From Pedobacter frigidisoli (GTDB taxonomy: Bacteria > Bacteroidota > Bacteroidia > Sphingobacteriales > Sphingobacteriaceae), in NCBI RefSeq assembly GCF_004331675.1, contig NZ_SJSN01000003.1:1-64000 (forward strand): a stretch of DNA of 64,000 bases, in the 5' to 3' direction. Positions within the stretch are counted from its first letter, which is position 1. Each line of letters begins with the position of its first letter. The translations under genes and the position numbers were made by a program. The notes under the pieces are model-generated. The model was not told the origin of the DNA. It did not search any database and saw only the letters and a program-made list of their open reading frames with translations. This document shows, in pieces, positions 45,360-54,311 of this stretch.

Positions 45360-48300
45360 TTACTTCAAATCTTTCAATATCTCAGCCACTGCTCTTTCCA
45401 ACTGGGGATCTTTATCAGCCAAGCGATCTTCGAAAGTATTCTTCACAAAAATATCTGGCTTAACGCCCTCACTCTCGAGGTTTTTGCCGTCCATGGTATA
45501 ACATCCCCACGATGGCAAGCGGTAAGAAGAGCCATCAACCAAACCTTTTGCAGAAGTAAAAATGATCCAGCGATAGGTTTCTGTTCCGATGATTTTACCT
45601 AATTTTAATTGTTTAAAGCCAGCGGCGGTCATTTCTGCATCACTTAGCGATTGCTCATTTACCAGCAACACAATTGGTTTAGCCGCCGGACCGAAATTAC
45701 TTTGGGGAGCCATTTTACCTCCACGATATTTCCATTGCAAATAAGGTCGTTGCGAAAGAAATTTTAAGACCTCATCATGCACATTCCCTCCAGTATTATA
45801 GCGAAGATCTAGGATAATTGCTTCCTTATTTTCTTCCTGTTCTACCATATCTAAAAGAAACGTTTCCAATTCTCCTCCAGTCATATTTTTCATATAAGAG
45901 TAAGCGATTCGATTATTCCCCCATTTATCTACATTTTTCTTATTCTTGGCAATCCATTCATCGTAAAGATTTCCCCTGAGTGCGGCCGAGCTTTCGGGAT
46001 GGACATTTACATAAATCGGCTTGCCACTCCTAGCAAAAGTTAATGTCATTTCCTTATCTAGTGATGGCTTGCTGAAATAATAATCGCGATCTATCTTTTC
46101 ATCAACCTTTATCCCATTTACCCCAGTTAAAATATCACCAGCTAAAATATTTGTTCCTGTACGACTAGCATTACTTTTTGTTGCAATACGTTCTACTTTA
46201 AGTGAATTTTCCTTATCAAAGATGATTCCCGTTTCATTGGTGATGTAAGTAAGATTTTTCTTCTCTTCAGCTCCAAGACTGTTAAAGCCCATGTGCGAGG
46301 AATTTAATTCGCCCAACATATCATTCAATAAAATCCTTAAATCACTCCGGTTGTTCACATAAGGTAAATAAGCAGCGTATCGGGTTTTCATTTTATCCCA
46401 ATCTACACCGTGGAATTTTTCATCGTAGAAATTCTCATCAAGGCCAACCCATGTTTCGTAAAACATCTGGTTAAATTCCGCATTCAGGTTTCTAGTGAAC
46501 TTGTATCCATGATCAATCTTATCTAGTTTGTTGCCCTCCAAAGTATATTTATTAATTACACCTCTCGATAAGACAAAAAATTTATCACCAGCCGAAATAA
46601 TAGAATAATCTTCACCCTCGGAAACTTTCTCTGTTTTATTTGCTTCGAAAGGCTCGATTGTGGTACGATAAAGTCCTGGTGCACCGCCCTCATGGTTTGA
46701 AGAGAAAAAAACATAGGTTTTATCGCCCTTCGCAAAAGCATCCGTACCATACTGACCACCAAAATTTGGCCCAACAAGTTCGATCCTATCTAAAATATCT
46801 TGTGTATTAATGGTAATTACATTCGCTGGTTTTGGTGTAGGCTTAACGTCCGTTTTCTTGGCAGTATCAGCTTTTGCTTTCTTAGTTTTGCTTTCTGTAA
46901 CCACTGGTTTAACTTCTGCAGATTTGGTTTCCTTAAATAAATCATCAAACTTATCAGAGCGATAAGGTTCGTCGTAATTATTCAGCGCCATACGATAAAT
47001 ATGAGCGTTACTCATTCCAGTTGGGTAAGATGGCTTGGTGCGGGCGCTGGTAAAGAAAATATATTTTCCATCAGGCGACCATGCTGGACCGGTTTCCGTA
47101 ACACCAGTATTGGTTAAGTTAATGGTTTTATTTCCCTTGATGTTATGCACCATAATATCCTGCTCGAAGTTTCTATAAACCGTAAACAATACATACTCAT
47201 CGTTTGGAGAAAAGCTTGGAGTCGCACTCTGTAACGCCCAAAATTCATCAGTTACCAAGGTTTTGCTCTCCAATGTTTTTAAATCCATCAGCTTCAACTC
47301 GTTTCTACCACTCAAATAAACTGCCATTGTTTTGGTTTTATTTAAGGTGATATCGCGATCGTTGGCCTTATCCTTTGTCAACTGTTTTATGGTTCCCTTG
47401 CCATCGCCGGTAATGGTAAACCAATTTTGATAGCCACTTGCGGTTTGGCTAAATAAAATCGTTTTGTTATCTGCCAGCCATTTGCATTCCATGGCACGTT
47501 CCCCGCTATTGGTAATCTTGCGAATAAATTTTCCATCAGCATCACTCACAAAAATCTCACCTCGGGAAACAAAAGCAATTTTCTTACCATCTGTTGAGGC
47601 ATCAAAAGCAGAGATATTCGCTCTAACATCGTACTCTTGTTCTTTACTTAAAACCTGATTTCTGGAAGTGCTAATGCTTACTTTTTCCGTTTTTTTCGAT
47701 GCAACATCATACGTGTATAGTTGATAATCTTTTTCGAATACTACAGTAGTTCCATTTGCAGCCACAAACGGACGTTTAATAGAAGTATCGAAATTGGTTA
47801 AACTGGTTTTTTTGCCTCCAATAAAAGTGTAAAGGTTATACTCATCATTTCCCTCATCAGAAACAAAAAATATATTTCCTTTCTGATCAACGCTTGTCCA
47901 GAAATCCTTACCAATATAATCGGTGTAACGTTTATAAGCTTTTGTTTTAGGATTATAAGATTGAATATCAGGATTGTAAGCACCTTTGTAATGCTTACGA
48001 TTTGCAAAACGCATGCTCTCCCAAGTATCACTAAAAAAAAGTTCGCCATTTGGAGATTCTGCAACATGATGGGTAGTGTTGAAATAGTTATCAAACAATC
48101 GAACAGCCGTACCGCCATTGATACCAACCTTGTAACTAGAAAAAGAATTATAACGCCCTGAGGTAAAATAAATGGTTTTCGAGTCCCAACTCCAGTTATC
48201 CACATCGTCTGAGGCATCGTTAAAAGTTAACTGCTTAATATCTCCGCCAGTTAAAGGCATCAAATAAACATCATAGTTACCAAACTGGTTAGATGAAAAA

Positions 48301-48545
48301 GCCAGCCATTTACCATCGGGAGAAATTTTTGGATTGACTTCCTCCCCCTGCATGGCCGTAATTCTGGAAGCAACGCCACCCTTTACAGGAACTTTCCAAA
48401 TATCGCCATCATAACTAAATACTATGGTTTGCGCATCTGGCGTTAAAGCTGGATATGCAGCAAAATAGGTTTGATTTTGAGCAAAGGAATGAAAAGGCAG
48501 CAACAATGCCATTGCTGCAAGCGATTTTAATAGGGTTTTGATCAT
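45360..48545 (-). CDS. Tricorn-type S41 protease, secreted
   Basis: 1061 aa from the ATG at 48545, which starts a signal peptide (MIKTLLKSLAAMALLLPFHSFAQ); an upstream extension is unlikely. Domains: two WD40/TolB-like beta-propellers (YPALTPDAQTIVFSYDGDIW; WSPDGKYIFFTSA) up to about residue 680, a C1/PDZ region (GDILTGVNGIKVDE) and an S41 peptidase with DLRYNTGGN and NEQSLSDAEMTAAG (nucleophile Ser). A large peptide-degrading protease of the periplasm. Confidence 0.93.
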   Translation of the reverse strand: MIKTLLKSLAAMALLLPFHSFAQNQTYFAAYPALTPDAQTIVFSYDGDIWKVPVKGGVASRITAMQGEEVNPKISPDGKWLAFSSNQFGNYDVYLMPLTGGDIKQLTFNDASDDVDNWSWDSKTIYFTSGRYNSFSSYKVGINGGTAVRLFDNYFNTTHHVAESPNGELFFSDTWESMRFANRKHYKGAYNPDIQSYNPKTKAYKRYTDYIGKDFWTSVDQKGNIFFVSDEGNDEYNLYTFIGGKKTSLTNFDTSIKRPFVAANGTTVVFEKDYQLYTYDVASKKTEKVSISTSRNQVLSKEQEYDVRANISAFDASTDGKKIAFVSRGEIFVSDADGKFIRKITNSGERAMECKWLADNKTILFSQTASGYQNWFTITGDGKGTIKQLTKDKANDRDITLNKTKTMAVYLSGRNELKLMDLKTLESKTLVTDEFWALQSATPSFSPNDEYVLFTVYRNFEQDIMVHNIKGNKTINLTNTGVTETGPAWSPDGKYIFFTSARTKPSYPTGMSNAHIYRMALNNYDEPYRSDKFDDLFKETKSAEVKPVVTESKTKKAKADTAKKTDVKPTPKPANVITINTQDILDRIELVGPNFGGQYGTDAFAKGDKTYVFFSSNHEGGAPGLYRTTIEPFEANKTEKVSEGEDYSIISAGDKFFVLSRGVINKYTLEGNKLDKIDHGYKFTRNLNAEFNQMFYETWVGLDENFYDEKFHGVDWDKMKTRYAAYLPYVNNRSDLRILLNDMLGELNSSHMGFNSLGAEEKKNLTYITNETGIIFDKENSLKVERIATKSNASRTGTNILAGDILTGVNGIKVDEKIDRDYYFSKPSLDKEMTLTFARSGKPIYVNVHPESSAALRGNLYDEWIAKNKKNVDKWGNNRIAYSYMKNMTGGELETFLLDMVEQEENKEAIILDLRYNTGGNVHDEVLKFLSQRPYLQWKYRGGKMAPQSNFGPAAKPIVLLVNEQSLSDAEMTAAGFKQLKLGKIIGTETYRWIIFTSAKGLVDGSSYRLPSWGCYTMDGKNLESEGVKPDIFVKNTFEDRLADKDPQLERAVAEILKDLK

Positions 48546-48614
48546 GATTTTGTTTGTTTGGCTTTGGATGGATGAAAATACGTAACAGATTTTATATTCG
48601 TAAACAATAAAATG

Positions 48615-48622
48615 TATTTTTG
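48615..48622 (+). promoter_or_regulatory. -7 box of the GT4 gene
   Basis: TATTTTTG lies 8-15 bases before the TTG start at 48630, so the mRNA start would fall at or next to the start codon. This would make a leaderless message. Confidence 0.5.
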
Positions 48623-48629
48623 AATTGAT

Positions 48630-49901
48630 TTGAAAGTAGTACACCTAAATACATACGATGGAAACGGCGGCGCCGGCCGAGCTTGTTTACGCTTAAGCGA
48701 TGCGCTGAAAGCCAGCGGCATTGATTCAAAAGTTTTGGTGTATTACAAATTTGGGCAAAATCCAAAAATTGATACGTTTAGCAAATCTCCTTTTCAAAAA
48801 GCTAAAGCAGTTTTTAATATTTTATCAGAAAGATATTATGCCAAATGGCTGAGTAAATCTATTAAAACGCCTTTCAGTTTACAATGGTTTGGCCGCTCGA
48901 TAAAAAACCATCCTGAAGTGAAGAGTGCAGATATTATTCATCTTCATTGGGTTAATCATGGTTTCTTAACTCCTAAATTTTTAGCAGAGCTGGATGAACT
49001 GGAGAAACCTATCGTTTGGACTTTTCATGATAGCAATGCCTTTACCGGTGGCTGCCATGTACGTTATGGTTGCGAAAATTTTCATCAGCAATGTGGCAAT
49101 TGTCCTATTTTAAAAATTAGTGGCAACAATGATATTTCACACAAAACTTGGTTGCGTAAGCAGAAAGCTTATCAAGAATTAAACTTTCATATTGTTGCGC
49201 CAAGCAATTGGATGGCTAAATCAATTAAGTTTAGTAGTTTATTGGGTACTAGGACAACAACAGTTATTCCGAACACGATAGAAACAAATATTTTTAAGCC
49301 TTACGTAAAATCAGAGGCTAAGAAAATTTTAAAGGTCAATCCTGATAAATTTGTGTTGATGAGTGGTTTCATGCCCTCAAAAAATGATAAACATAAAGGC
49401 ACTTCATATTTAATTGAGGCTTTGGAAATCTTATCTCGTAGGGCTGGAATTAAAAAGGAAAATATAGAACTGGTTATTTTTGGGAATAAGGAAAACGCAG
49501 AAATGCCCGAATTTCCATTCAAGACAACTTTTTTAGGAACGATAAACAAAGATGACCATTTGGCGAAATGTTATTCTGCTGCTGATGCTTTTATCACGCC
49601 ATCGTTAGAAGATAACCTGCCTAATACTGTAATGGAAAGTTTGGCCTGTGCCACACCTGTTATCGCTTTTACTACCGGCGGCATTCCTGATATGGTGAAG
49701 CACATGCAAAACGGTTATTTAGCCGAATATGAAAATGCTGAAGATTTGGCAAATGGCATTGAGTGGTTGTATCATCGCCCAAACAAGGAAGAAGTACAAA
49801 AAGCGGCTAGATTGAGCATTTTAACTGATTTTTCGGAGGAAGTTATTGCAGCAGAGCATATCCATTTGTATGAAACATTAATTGATTTACAGCCAAAATA
49901 A
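48630..49901 (+). CDS. Glycosyltransferase family 4
   Basis: 423 aa. MKVVHLNTYDGNGGAGRACL is the natural GT4 N-terminus and begins at a TTG codon. GT-B features: IHLHWVNHGF, WTFHDSNAFTGGCH, HIVAPSNWMA, then the donor site SGFMPSKNDKHKG and LEDNLPNTVMESLACATPVI. Cys-rich CHVRYGCENFHQQCGNC matches a subgroup of GT4 enzymes. Donor sugar unknown. Confidence 0.92.
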   Translation: MKVVHLNTYDGNGGAGRACLRLSDALKASGIDSKVLVYYKFGQNPKIDTFSKSPFQKAKAVFNILSERYYAKWLSKSIKTPFSLQWFGRSIKNHPEVKSADIIHLHWVNHGFLTPKFLAELDELEKPIVWTFHDSNAFTGGCHVRYGCENFHQQCGNCPILKISGNNDISHKTWLRKQKAYQELNFHIVAPSNWMAKSIKFSSLLGTRTTTVIPNTIETNIFKPYVKSEAKKILKVNPDKFVLMSGFMPSKNDKHKGTSYLIEALEILSRRAGIKKENIELVIFGNKENAEMPEFPFKTTFLGTINKDDHLAKCYSAADAFITPSLEDNLPNTVMESLACATPVIAFTTGGIPDMVKHMQNGYLAEYENAEDLANGIEWLYHRPNKEEVQKAARLSILTDFSEEVIAAEHIHLYETLIDLQPK

Positions 49902-49908
49902 TTGCTTT

Positions 49909-51000
49909 ATGGAACTCTCAAAAAACCATCTTGATAACATTAAGGCATTGAAATCGGCGATTCTTCAAAGTCGTTATAGAGCAGCAACACTCGTTAATAA
50001 AGAACTTTTAACACTTTACTTTGCGGTTGGTAAGTTCATTTCAAATAAAATTAATGAGGAGAAATGGGGAGCAAAAGTTATTGAAAATCTCTCTGCTGAT
50101 TTGCAACTCGAACTGCCGGGATTAAGAGGTTTTTCGGCAACAAATATCAAAAGAATGCGGCTCTTTTTTGAGTCTTGGGAGAAGCATTCTCTAATTAGAC
50201 CGTCAGTGTCGGTCCAATTGCAAGTAATTGATTTAGAGGCGATTGAATTTAGACCGACAGTGTCGGCCCAAATAGAAAAAACATTTTTCGGTCTAAGCTT
50301 TTCACACCATTTAGAAATCATTCAAGGCACTCAAAAAATAGACGAAAGGATATTCTATATCCAAAAAACAGCTACTGAATTTTGGAGTTTAAGCACATTA
50401 AAAAACCACCTTAACAACCAAACTTTTCAGAAAACAGGCAGTTTACCAAACAATTTTTCAAAAACAATAACGAACGACGAAATAAGACAGAAAGCTTTAC
50501 AATCTTTTAAGGATGAGTATCTGTTAGATTTTATCAACATCGAAGATAATGACGAAAAAGATGAGCGAGTTTTAGAGAGCGAGATCGTGCAAAACATTAA
50601 GAAGTTTTTAATGTCTTTAGGATCAGACTTTGCTTTCATTGGCAATCAATACCGGCTAATTGTAGAAGATGAAGAGTATTTTTTAGATCTACTGTTTTTT
50701 AACCGTCGCTTACAATGTTTGGTTGTTTTCGAACTGAAAACAGGTAAGTTTAAACCTGAATATATGGGCAAGATGAATTTCTATTTATCTGCCTTGGATG
50801 AATACATAAAGCAACCACATGAACAGCCTTCAATAGGAATTATACTTTGTAAGGAAAAGAAAAACAAAGTAGTAGAGTTTTCATTCAGGGATTTCAATAA
50901 GGCAATGGGTGTTTCCACCTATAAAACAAGCACTATTTTACCCGCAGCATACAAAGGTGTTTTACCCGATGTTGAAACCCTTAAAAAATTAATGGATTAA
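49909..51000 (+). CDS. YhcG/DUF1016 family PD-(D/E)XK nuclease
   Basis: 363 aa from the ATG at 49909. N-terminal DUF1016 wHTH region (LYFAVGKFISNKINEEKWGAKVIENLS) and C-terminal nuclease core: YFLDLLFFNRRLQCLVVFELKTGKFKPE (Asp plus ExK, here split across 280-305). An Asn/Ser-rich middle part contains two copies of RPxVSxQ. Such proteins are linked to DNA defence and junction processing in other bacteria. It sits between two glycosyltransferase genes, 7 bases after the first and 1 base before the second, as an insert in a glycan operon. Confidence 0.9.
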   Translation: MELSKNHLDNIKALKSAILQSRYRAATLVNKELLTLYFAVGKFISNKINEEKWGAKVIENLSADLQLELPGLRGFSATNIKRMRLFFESWEKHSLIRPSVSVQLQVIDLEAIEFRPTVSAQIEKTFFGLSFSHHLEIIQGTQKIDERIFYIQKTATEFWSLSTLKNHLNNQTFQKTGSLPNNFSKTITNDEIRQKALQSFKDEYLLDFINIEDNDEKDERVLESEIVQNIKKFLMSLGSDFAFIGNQYRLIVEDEEYFLDLLFFNRRLQCLVVFELKTGKFKPEYMGKMNFYLSALDEYIKQPHEQPSIGIILCKEKKNKVVEFSFRDFNKAMGVSTYKTSTILPAAYKGVLPDVETLKKLMD

Positions 51001-51001
51001 T

Positions 51002-51748
51002 ATGCCAAAGCTCTCTGTCATCACCATCGTTTACAATAATGTTCGAGATATCGAGCGTACGATAAACTCCATTATCAACCAGACTTTTACCAGCATAGAG
51101 TATATCGTTATTGATGGGAAATCTACGGATGGCACGTTTGAAGTTATCGAAAAATATAAAGAAAGTATTTCTAAAATTGTATCAGAGCCTGATAAAGGAA
51201 TTTACGATGCGATGAATAAGGGCTTGGCGCTGGCCACTGGAGACTATGTTTTGTTCATGAACTCGGGTGATGAAATTTACGATGAACACACTGTAGAGGA
51301 TGTTTTTGATTCATCACCAGGTGCAGATATATATTATGGCGAAACTGAAATGTATAACGATAATTGGGAAAGTTTAGGTCGCAGGCGACACGAAGCACCA
51401 GAAATTTTCGATTGGACCAGCTTTAAATATGGCATGAATATCAGTCATCAAGCCATATATATTAAGAGAAGTATCATTGCGCCATACGATATGACTTACA
51501 AATACAGCTCCGATATCGATTGGATTATCAAGGCCACTAAAAAAGCATCGAGTATTATAAACGTTCATCGTTATGTTGCGAAGTACCTAGTTGGCGGCAT
51601 GAGCAAGAAAAAACATCGTGAAAGCCTAAAAGAAAGGTTTAAAATCTTCACAAAATATTATGGATTAATGCCTAATATCCTCAACCACATCATCATTGCG
51701 GGCAATTTAGTTTTTTACTTTGTTAAGCATAGAAGAACGAACGACTAG
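51002..51748 (+). CDS. Glycosyltransferase family 2
   Basis: 248 aa GT-A enzyme: KLSVITIVYNNVRDIERTINS at the start, SEPDKGIYDAMNKGLALATGDYVLFMNSGDEIYD in the centre (metal site NSGDE), and YSSDIDWIIKATKK. WcaA-like; acts on a surface glycan. It starts one base after the nuclease stop. Confidence 0.92.
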   Translation: MPKLSVITIVYNNVRDIERTINSIINQTFTSIEYIVIDGKSTDGTFEVIEKYKESISKIVSEPDKGIYDAMNKGLALATGDYVLFMNSGDEIYDEHTVEDVFDSSPGADIYYGETEMYNDNWESLGRRRHEAPEIFDWTSFKYGMNISHQAIYIKRSIIAPYDMTYKYSSDIDWIIKATKKASSIINVHRYVAKYLVGGMSKKKHRESLKERFKIFTKYYGLMPNILNHIIIAGNLVFYFVKHRRTND

Positions 51749-51751
51749 CCT

Positions 51752-52444
51752 ATGAATGAAGAACTTAAAGTGCTAATCTCTTACTATAAAGATGAAGAAT
51801 CATTAATCGAATCCCTGATTAAAGAAGACGTTATTGATCAGGATCATCAGGCTATACACTTACACTCCTTAGTGTTGAACAAAATTCAGCGTAAAATTAA
51901 TTTTCTAGAAAAGCTAACTAATCCTAATGCAGCTAAGCTTGAAGCAGTAAAGAACAGACTAGAATACCTTAACAAGTTAAGTAATAAGAATAATGCTTTC
52001 AACTATCATGAAGAAATTTCAAAACAAATCGATCATCAACTTGATTTATTGAATAGCTTTACGACTGGCTACTTTAACGATGGACAAGAGTTTGACGATG
52101 CTGTATTTGATTTAGCGGAAAATAGAATAGAAAGTTTCATCTTTAACCTCAACAAAAGTCGTGATCTTTCTTTAAAGTTTACCAAAACTGGTCATGAAAT
52201 TTTAGTTTTGCTTTCGAATTTTAAAAAATTGAAGAAAGAATACATTCTGGATATAGACAAGAGGAATATACTCAAATTAATTGGCTTTAGAGAAGACAAA
52301 CAAATGAATGCATTAATCCTAACCTATGATTTAGCAGGGTTTAGAGATGCTATTCCTTTGAAGCAAATTATCAGCAGAGTTATTTTTGATGTATTTAACT
52401 TTCAAAATCTAGATAACCAAACAACTCTTCAAATTTTTAAATAA
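51752..52444 (+). CDS. Hypothetical protein with coiled-coil tendency
   Basis: 230 aa, not recognised. Mostly helical and charged with Leu/Ile spacing that suggests coiled coil (NKIQRKINFLEKL; VKNRLEYLNKLSNKNN). No signal peptide or membrane helix. Three bases after the GT2 gene, so likely co-transcribed with the glycan cluster. Confidence 0.6.
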   Translation: MNEELKVLISYYKDEESLIESLIKEDVIDQDHQAIHLHSLVLNKIQRKINFLEKLTNPNAAKLEAVKNRLEYLNKLSNKNNAFNYHEEISKQIDHQLDLLNSFTTGYFNDGQEFDDAVFDLAENRIESFIFNLNKSRDLSLKFTKTGHEILVLLSNFKKLKKEYILDIDKRNILKLIGFREDKQMNALILTYDLAGFRDAIPLKQIISRVIFDVFNFQNLDNQTTLQIFK

Positions 52445-52515
52445 GAAATTTTCTAAAAACAAAATTTCCCTCGCCACTGTCTTTAAATATATCACCTATT
52501 AAAAATTTAAAGATT

Positions 52516-53076
52516 ATGGGACAATTAAGTAACCGCACCATTGCTGTACTTTCAGAAAGCGGATTTGAAGAAGTTGAATTAACCGAACCAGTAAAAAGGT
52601 TAAAAGAAGAGGGTGCAACCGTTCACATCATCTCCTCAAAAAGTGGAAAAATTAAAGCTTGGGATCATGACCATTGGTCGATAGAAGTTGAGGTAGATAA
52701 GACAATTACAGAAGCAAATGCCGAAGATTATCATGGCTTGCTCTTGCCGGGAGGTGTAATCAATCCAGATCAATTACGTATAAATGATGATGCCATTGCA
52801 TTTGTAAGATTATTTTTTGCCGATGGAAAACCAGTTGCAGCTATATGCCACGGACCGCAGACCTTAATTAATGCAGATGTTGTTCAAGGAAGAAAGTTGA
52901 CTTCCGTTAAGAATATTTCTCAAGATTTAATCAATGCGGGAGCGATTTGGAGTGATGAGGAGGTAGTGGTAGATCAAGGTTTGGTAACCAGCAGAACGCC
53001 AAAAGACTTACCTGCTTTTAACGATAAAATTGTAGAGGAATTTGCAGAGGGAGTACACGAGGGTCAGCATGCCTAA
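52516..53076 (+). CDS. DJ-1/PfpI family type 1 glutamine amidotransferase-like protein
   Basis: 186 aa. Start TIAVLSESGFEEVELTEPVKRL and the nucleophile elbow AAICHGPQTLINADVV (Cys) are the PfpI pattern, with GLLLPGGVINPDQLR before it. May act as a stress-linked hydrolase or glyoxalase-like enzyme. Stands alone with a terminator after it. Confidence 0.92.
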   Translation: MGQLSNRTIAVLSESGFEEVELTEPVKRLKEEGATVHIISSKSGKIKAWDHDHWSIEVEVDKTITEANAEDYHGLLLPGGVINPDQLRINDDAIAFVRLFFADGKPVAAICHGPQTLINADVVQGRKLTSVKNISQDLINAGAIWSDEEVVVDQGLVTSRTPKDLPAFNDKIVEEFAEGVHEGQHA

Positions 53077-53109
53077 GGGTTTTGGACGCTCTTTCTAGAT
53101 TTACTCAAG

Positions 53110-53137
53110 AAACGGTCGGCATTATTGCCGACCGTTT
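53110..53137. terminator. Terminator between convergent genes
   Basis: 11-bp perfect stem AAACGGTCGGC / GCCGACCGTTT with 6-base loop between the DJ-1-like (+) and 53142 (-) genes; short T/A runs on both sides. Confidence 0.75.
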
Positions 53138-53141
53138 TGCT

Positions 53142-54185
53142 TTACAGCTTAACCTGTCTAATTACATTTTTAATATTTAGCTCGATAATATCCGTCATGG
53201 TTTTACATCTGAGGTAATTATTATCTTTAAAATATTCACTCATGCCTTGTTTTAGCATCGCGATGTTTTCTGGAGTGGTTAGCGCTTCCTTATTCGAAAC
53301 ATCACGTAGATCGGTTAACCGGTGGCGTTCGCTACGAACCCGGTGAACAATAGACGATCTTTCCTCCTGCTGATATTGCAAAACTGTTTTTTCGGTTAAT
53401 TGCTCCATGCTCATTTTTACATAAGGCAAGTTCTCCTTAAAAAATTGAGGTAAATAGACTTTTAAATTTCCCTCGTAAAATTGCTGATCGAAATCAATTG
53501 CTCGGATTCGAAACTGAATATCATCAAAATCAGGCGTAATCTGCACCACAAAATTGTATGCCCGCATATCGCCGAGAAGCATAATTAAGCAACGTTCATT
53601 AAATTTAACAAACTCCTTAGCAATTCTGGTCGGATTAAATTCTGGAGTGTATAATTGTCCTTTTGTAAAAACATCGCCAGGAATCCCCGCAATATGTTCC
53701 TCTACCAAAGTATCGCCATCAACTAAATAATTTACCTGATTTGGTGACAAAATTTCTTCCATCTCCAATCCGTAAATACGAGAAGCATCTGCTTTTTTGA
53801 TGTAAAAATAATCATATACATCGTTCAGTCGGTTTACAATACGAATGCGAAACGGATGGGTATTGCCGAAAGTACAATATTCAATTTTATCGATGTACTT
53901 ATGCTCAACTATTCGAAGATTACCCGAGGCCTTTAAACTGGCGTAAATTTCCTTTAAGCCATTGTGCAGTTTATCAATAAGATCCTGTGCATAAATCGGC
54001 CCCTCCCAAAGTGAATCTTTACCAAACTTATCCATCAACGGAAAAGCCTCATTGAACTGCATTAAATCGCTATACTTGATCGGCAATTTAGCCTCCCGCT
54101 GGTAAGTTCGCAAATACTTCTGCAAAGCTGGCGTAACCGGAAAAATCGGTTTCTTTTTTGAAATTTTTACATCGTCGTTTTCCAT
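53142..54185 (-). CDS. Hypothetical protein with kinase-like motif
   Basis: 347 aa, not in a family I can name. A stretch LVEEHIAGIPGDVF is followed by LLGDMRAYNFVVQ and, 20 residues on, IRAIDFDQQFY. This order resembles the hinge, catalytic loop (HxD...N) and metal DFD/DFG motifs of aminoglycoside-phosphotransferase-like kinases, though the loop His is missing. Soluble, no signal peptide. Function is an inference. Confidence 0.6.
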   Translation of the reverse strand: MENDDVKISKKKPIFPVTPALQKYLRTYQREAKLPIKYSDLMQFNEAFPLMDKFGKDSLWEGPIYAQDLIDKLHNGLKEIYASLKASGNLRIVEHKYIDKIEYCTFGNTHPFRIRIVNRLNDVYDYFYIKKADASRIYGLEMEEILSPNQVNYLVDGDTLVEEHIAGIPGDVFTKGQLYTPEFNPTRIAKEFVKFNERCLIMLLGDMRAYNFVVQITPDFDDIQFRIRAIDFDQQFYEGNLKVYLPQFFKENLPYVKMSMEQLTEKTVLQYQQEERSSIVHRVRSERHRLTDLRDVSNKEALTTPENIAMLKQGMSEYFKDNNYLRCKTMTDIIELNIKNVIRQVKL

Positions 54186-54214
54186 TGATCAGCAATGTAG
54201 CATTTTAAAAATTT

Positions 54215-54304
54215 AACCGCAAAGAATTTAAGCAAGCGCAAAGAACACAAAGTTAAACGCTAAACTTCATTTTCTTTGCGAAAAACTTTGCGCCCTTTGC
54301 GGTT
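54215..54304. repeat. Foldback repeat with AACCGCAAAG arms
   Basis: Outer arms AACCGCAAAG (54215-54224) and CTTTGCGGTT (54295-54304) are inverted; inner GCGCAAAG and CTTTGCG copies add further pairing. A REP-like noncoding element between the 53142 and serine hydrolase genes. Confidence 0.75.
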
Positions 54305-54311
54305 AAAAACA

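Noticed and set aside
47798..48217. 139-aa minus-strand frame
   Set aside because: Alternative frame inside the tricorn-type protease gene.
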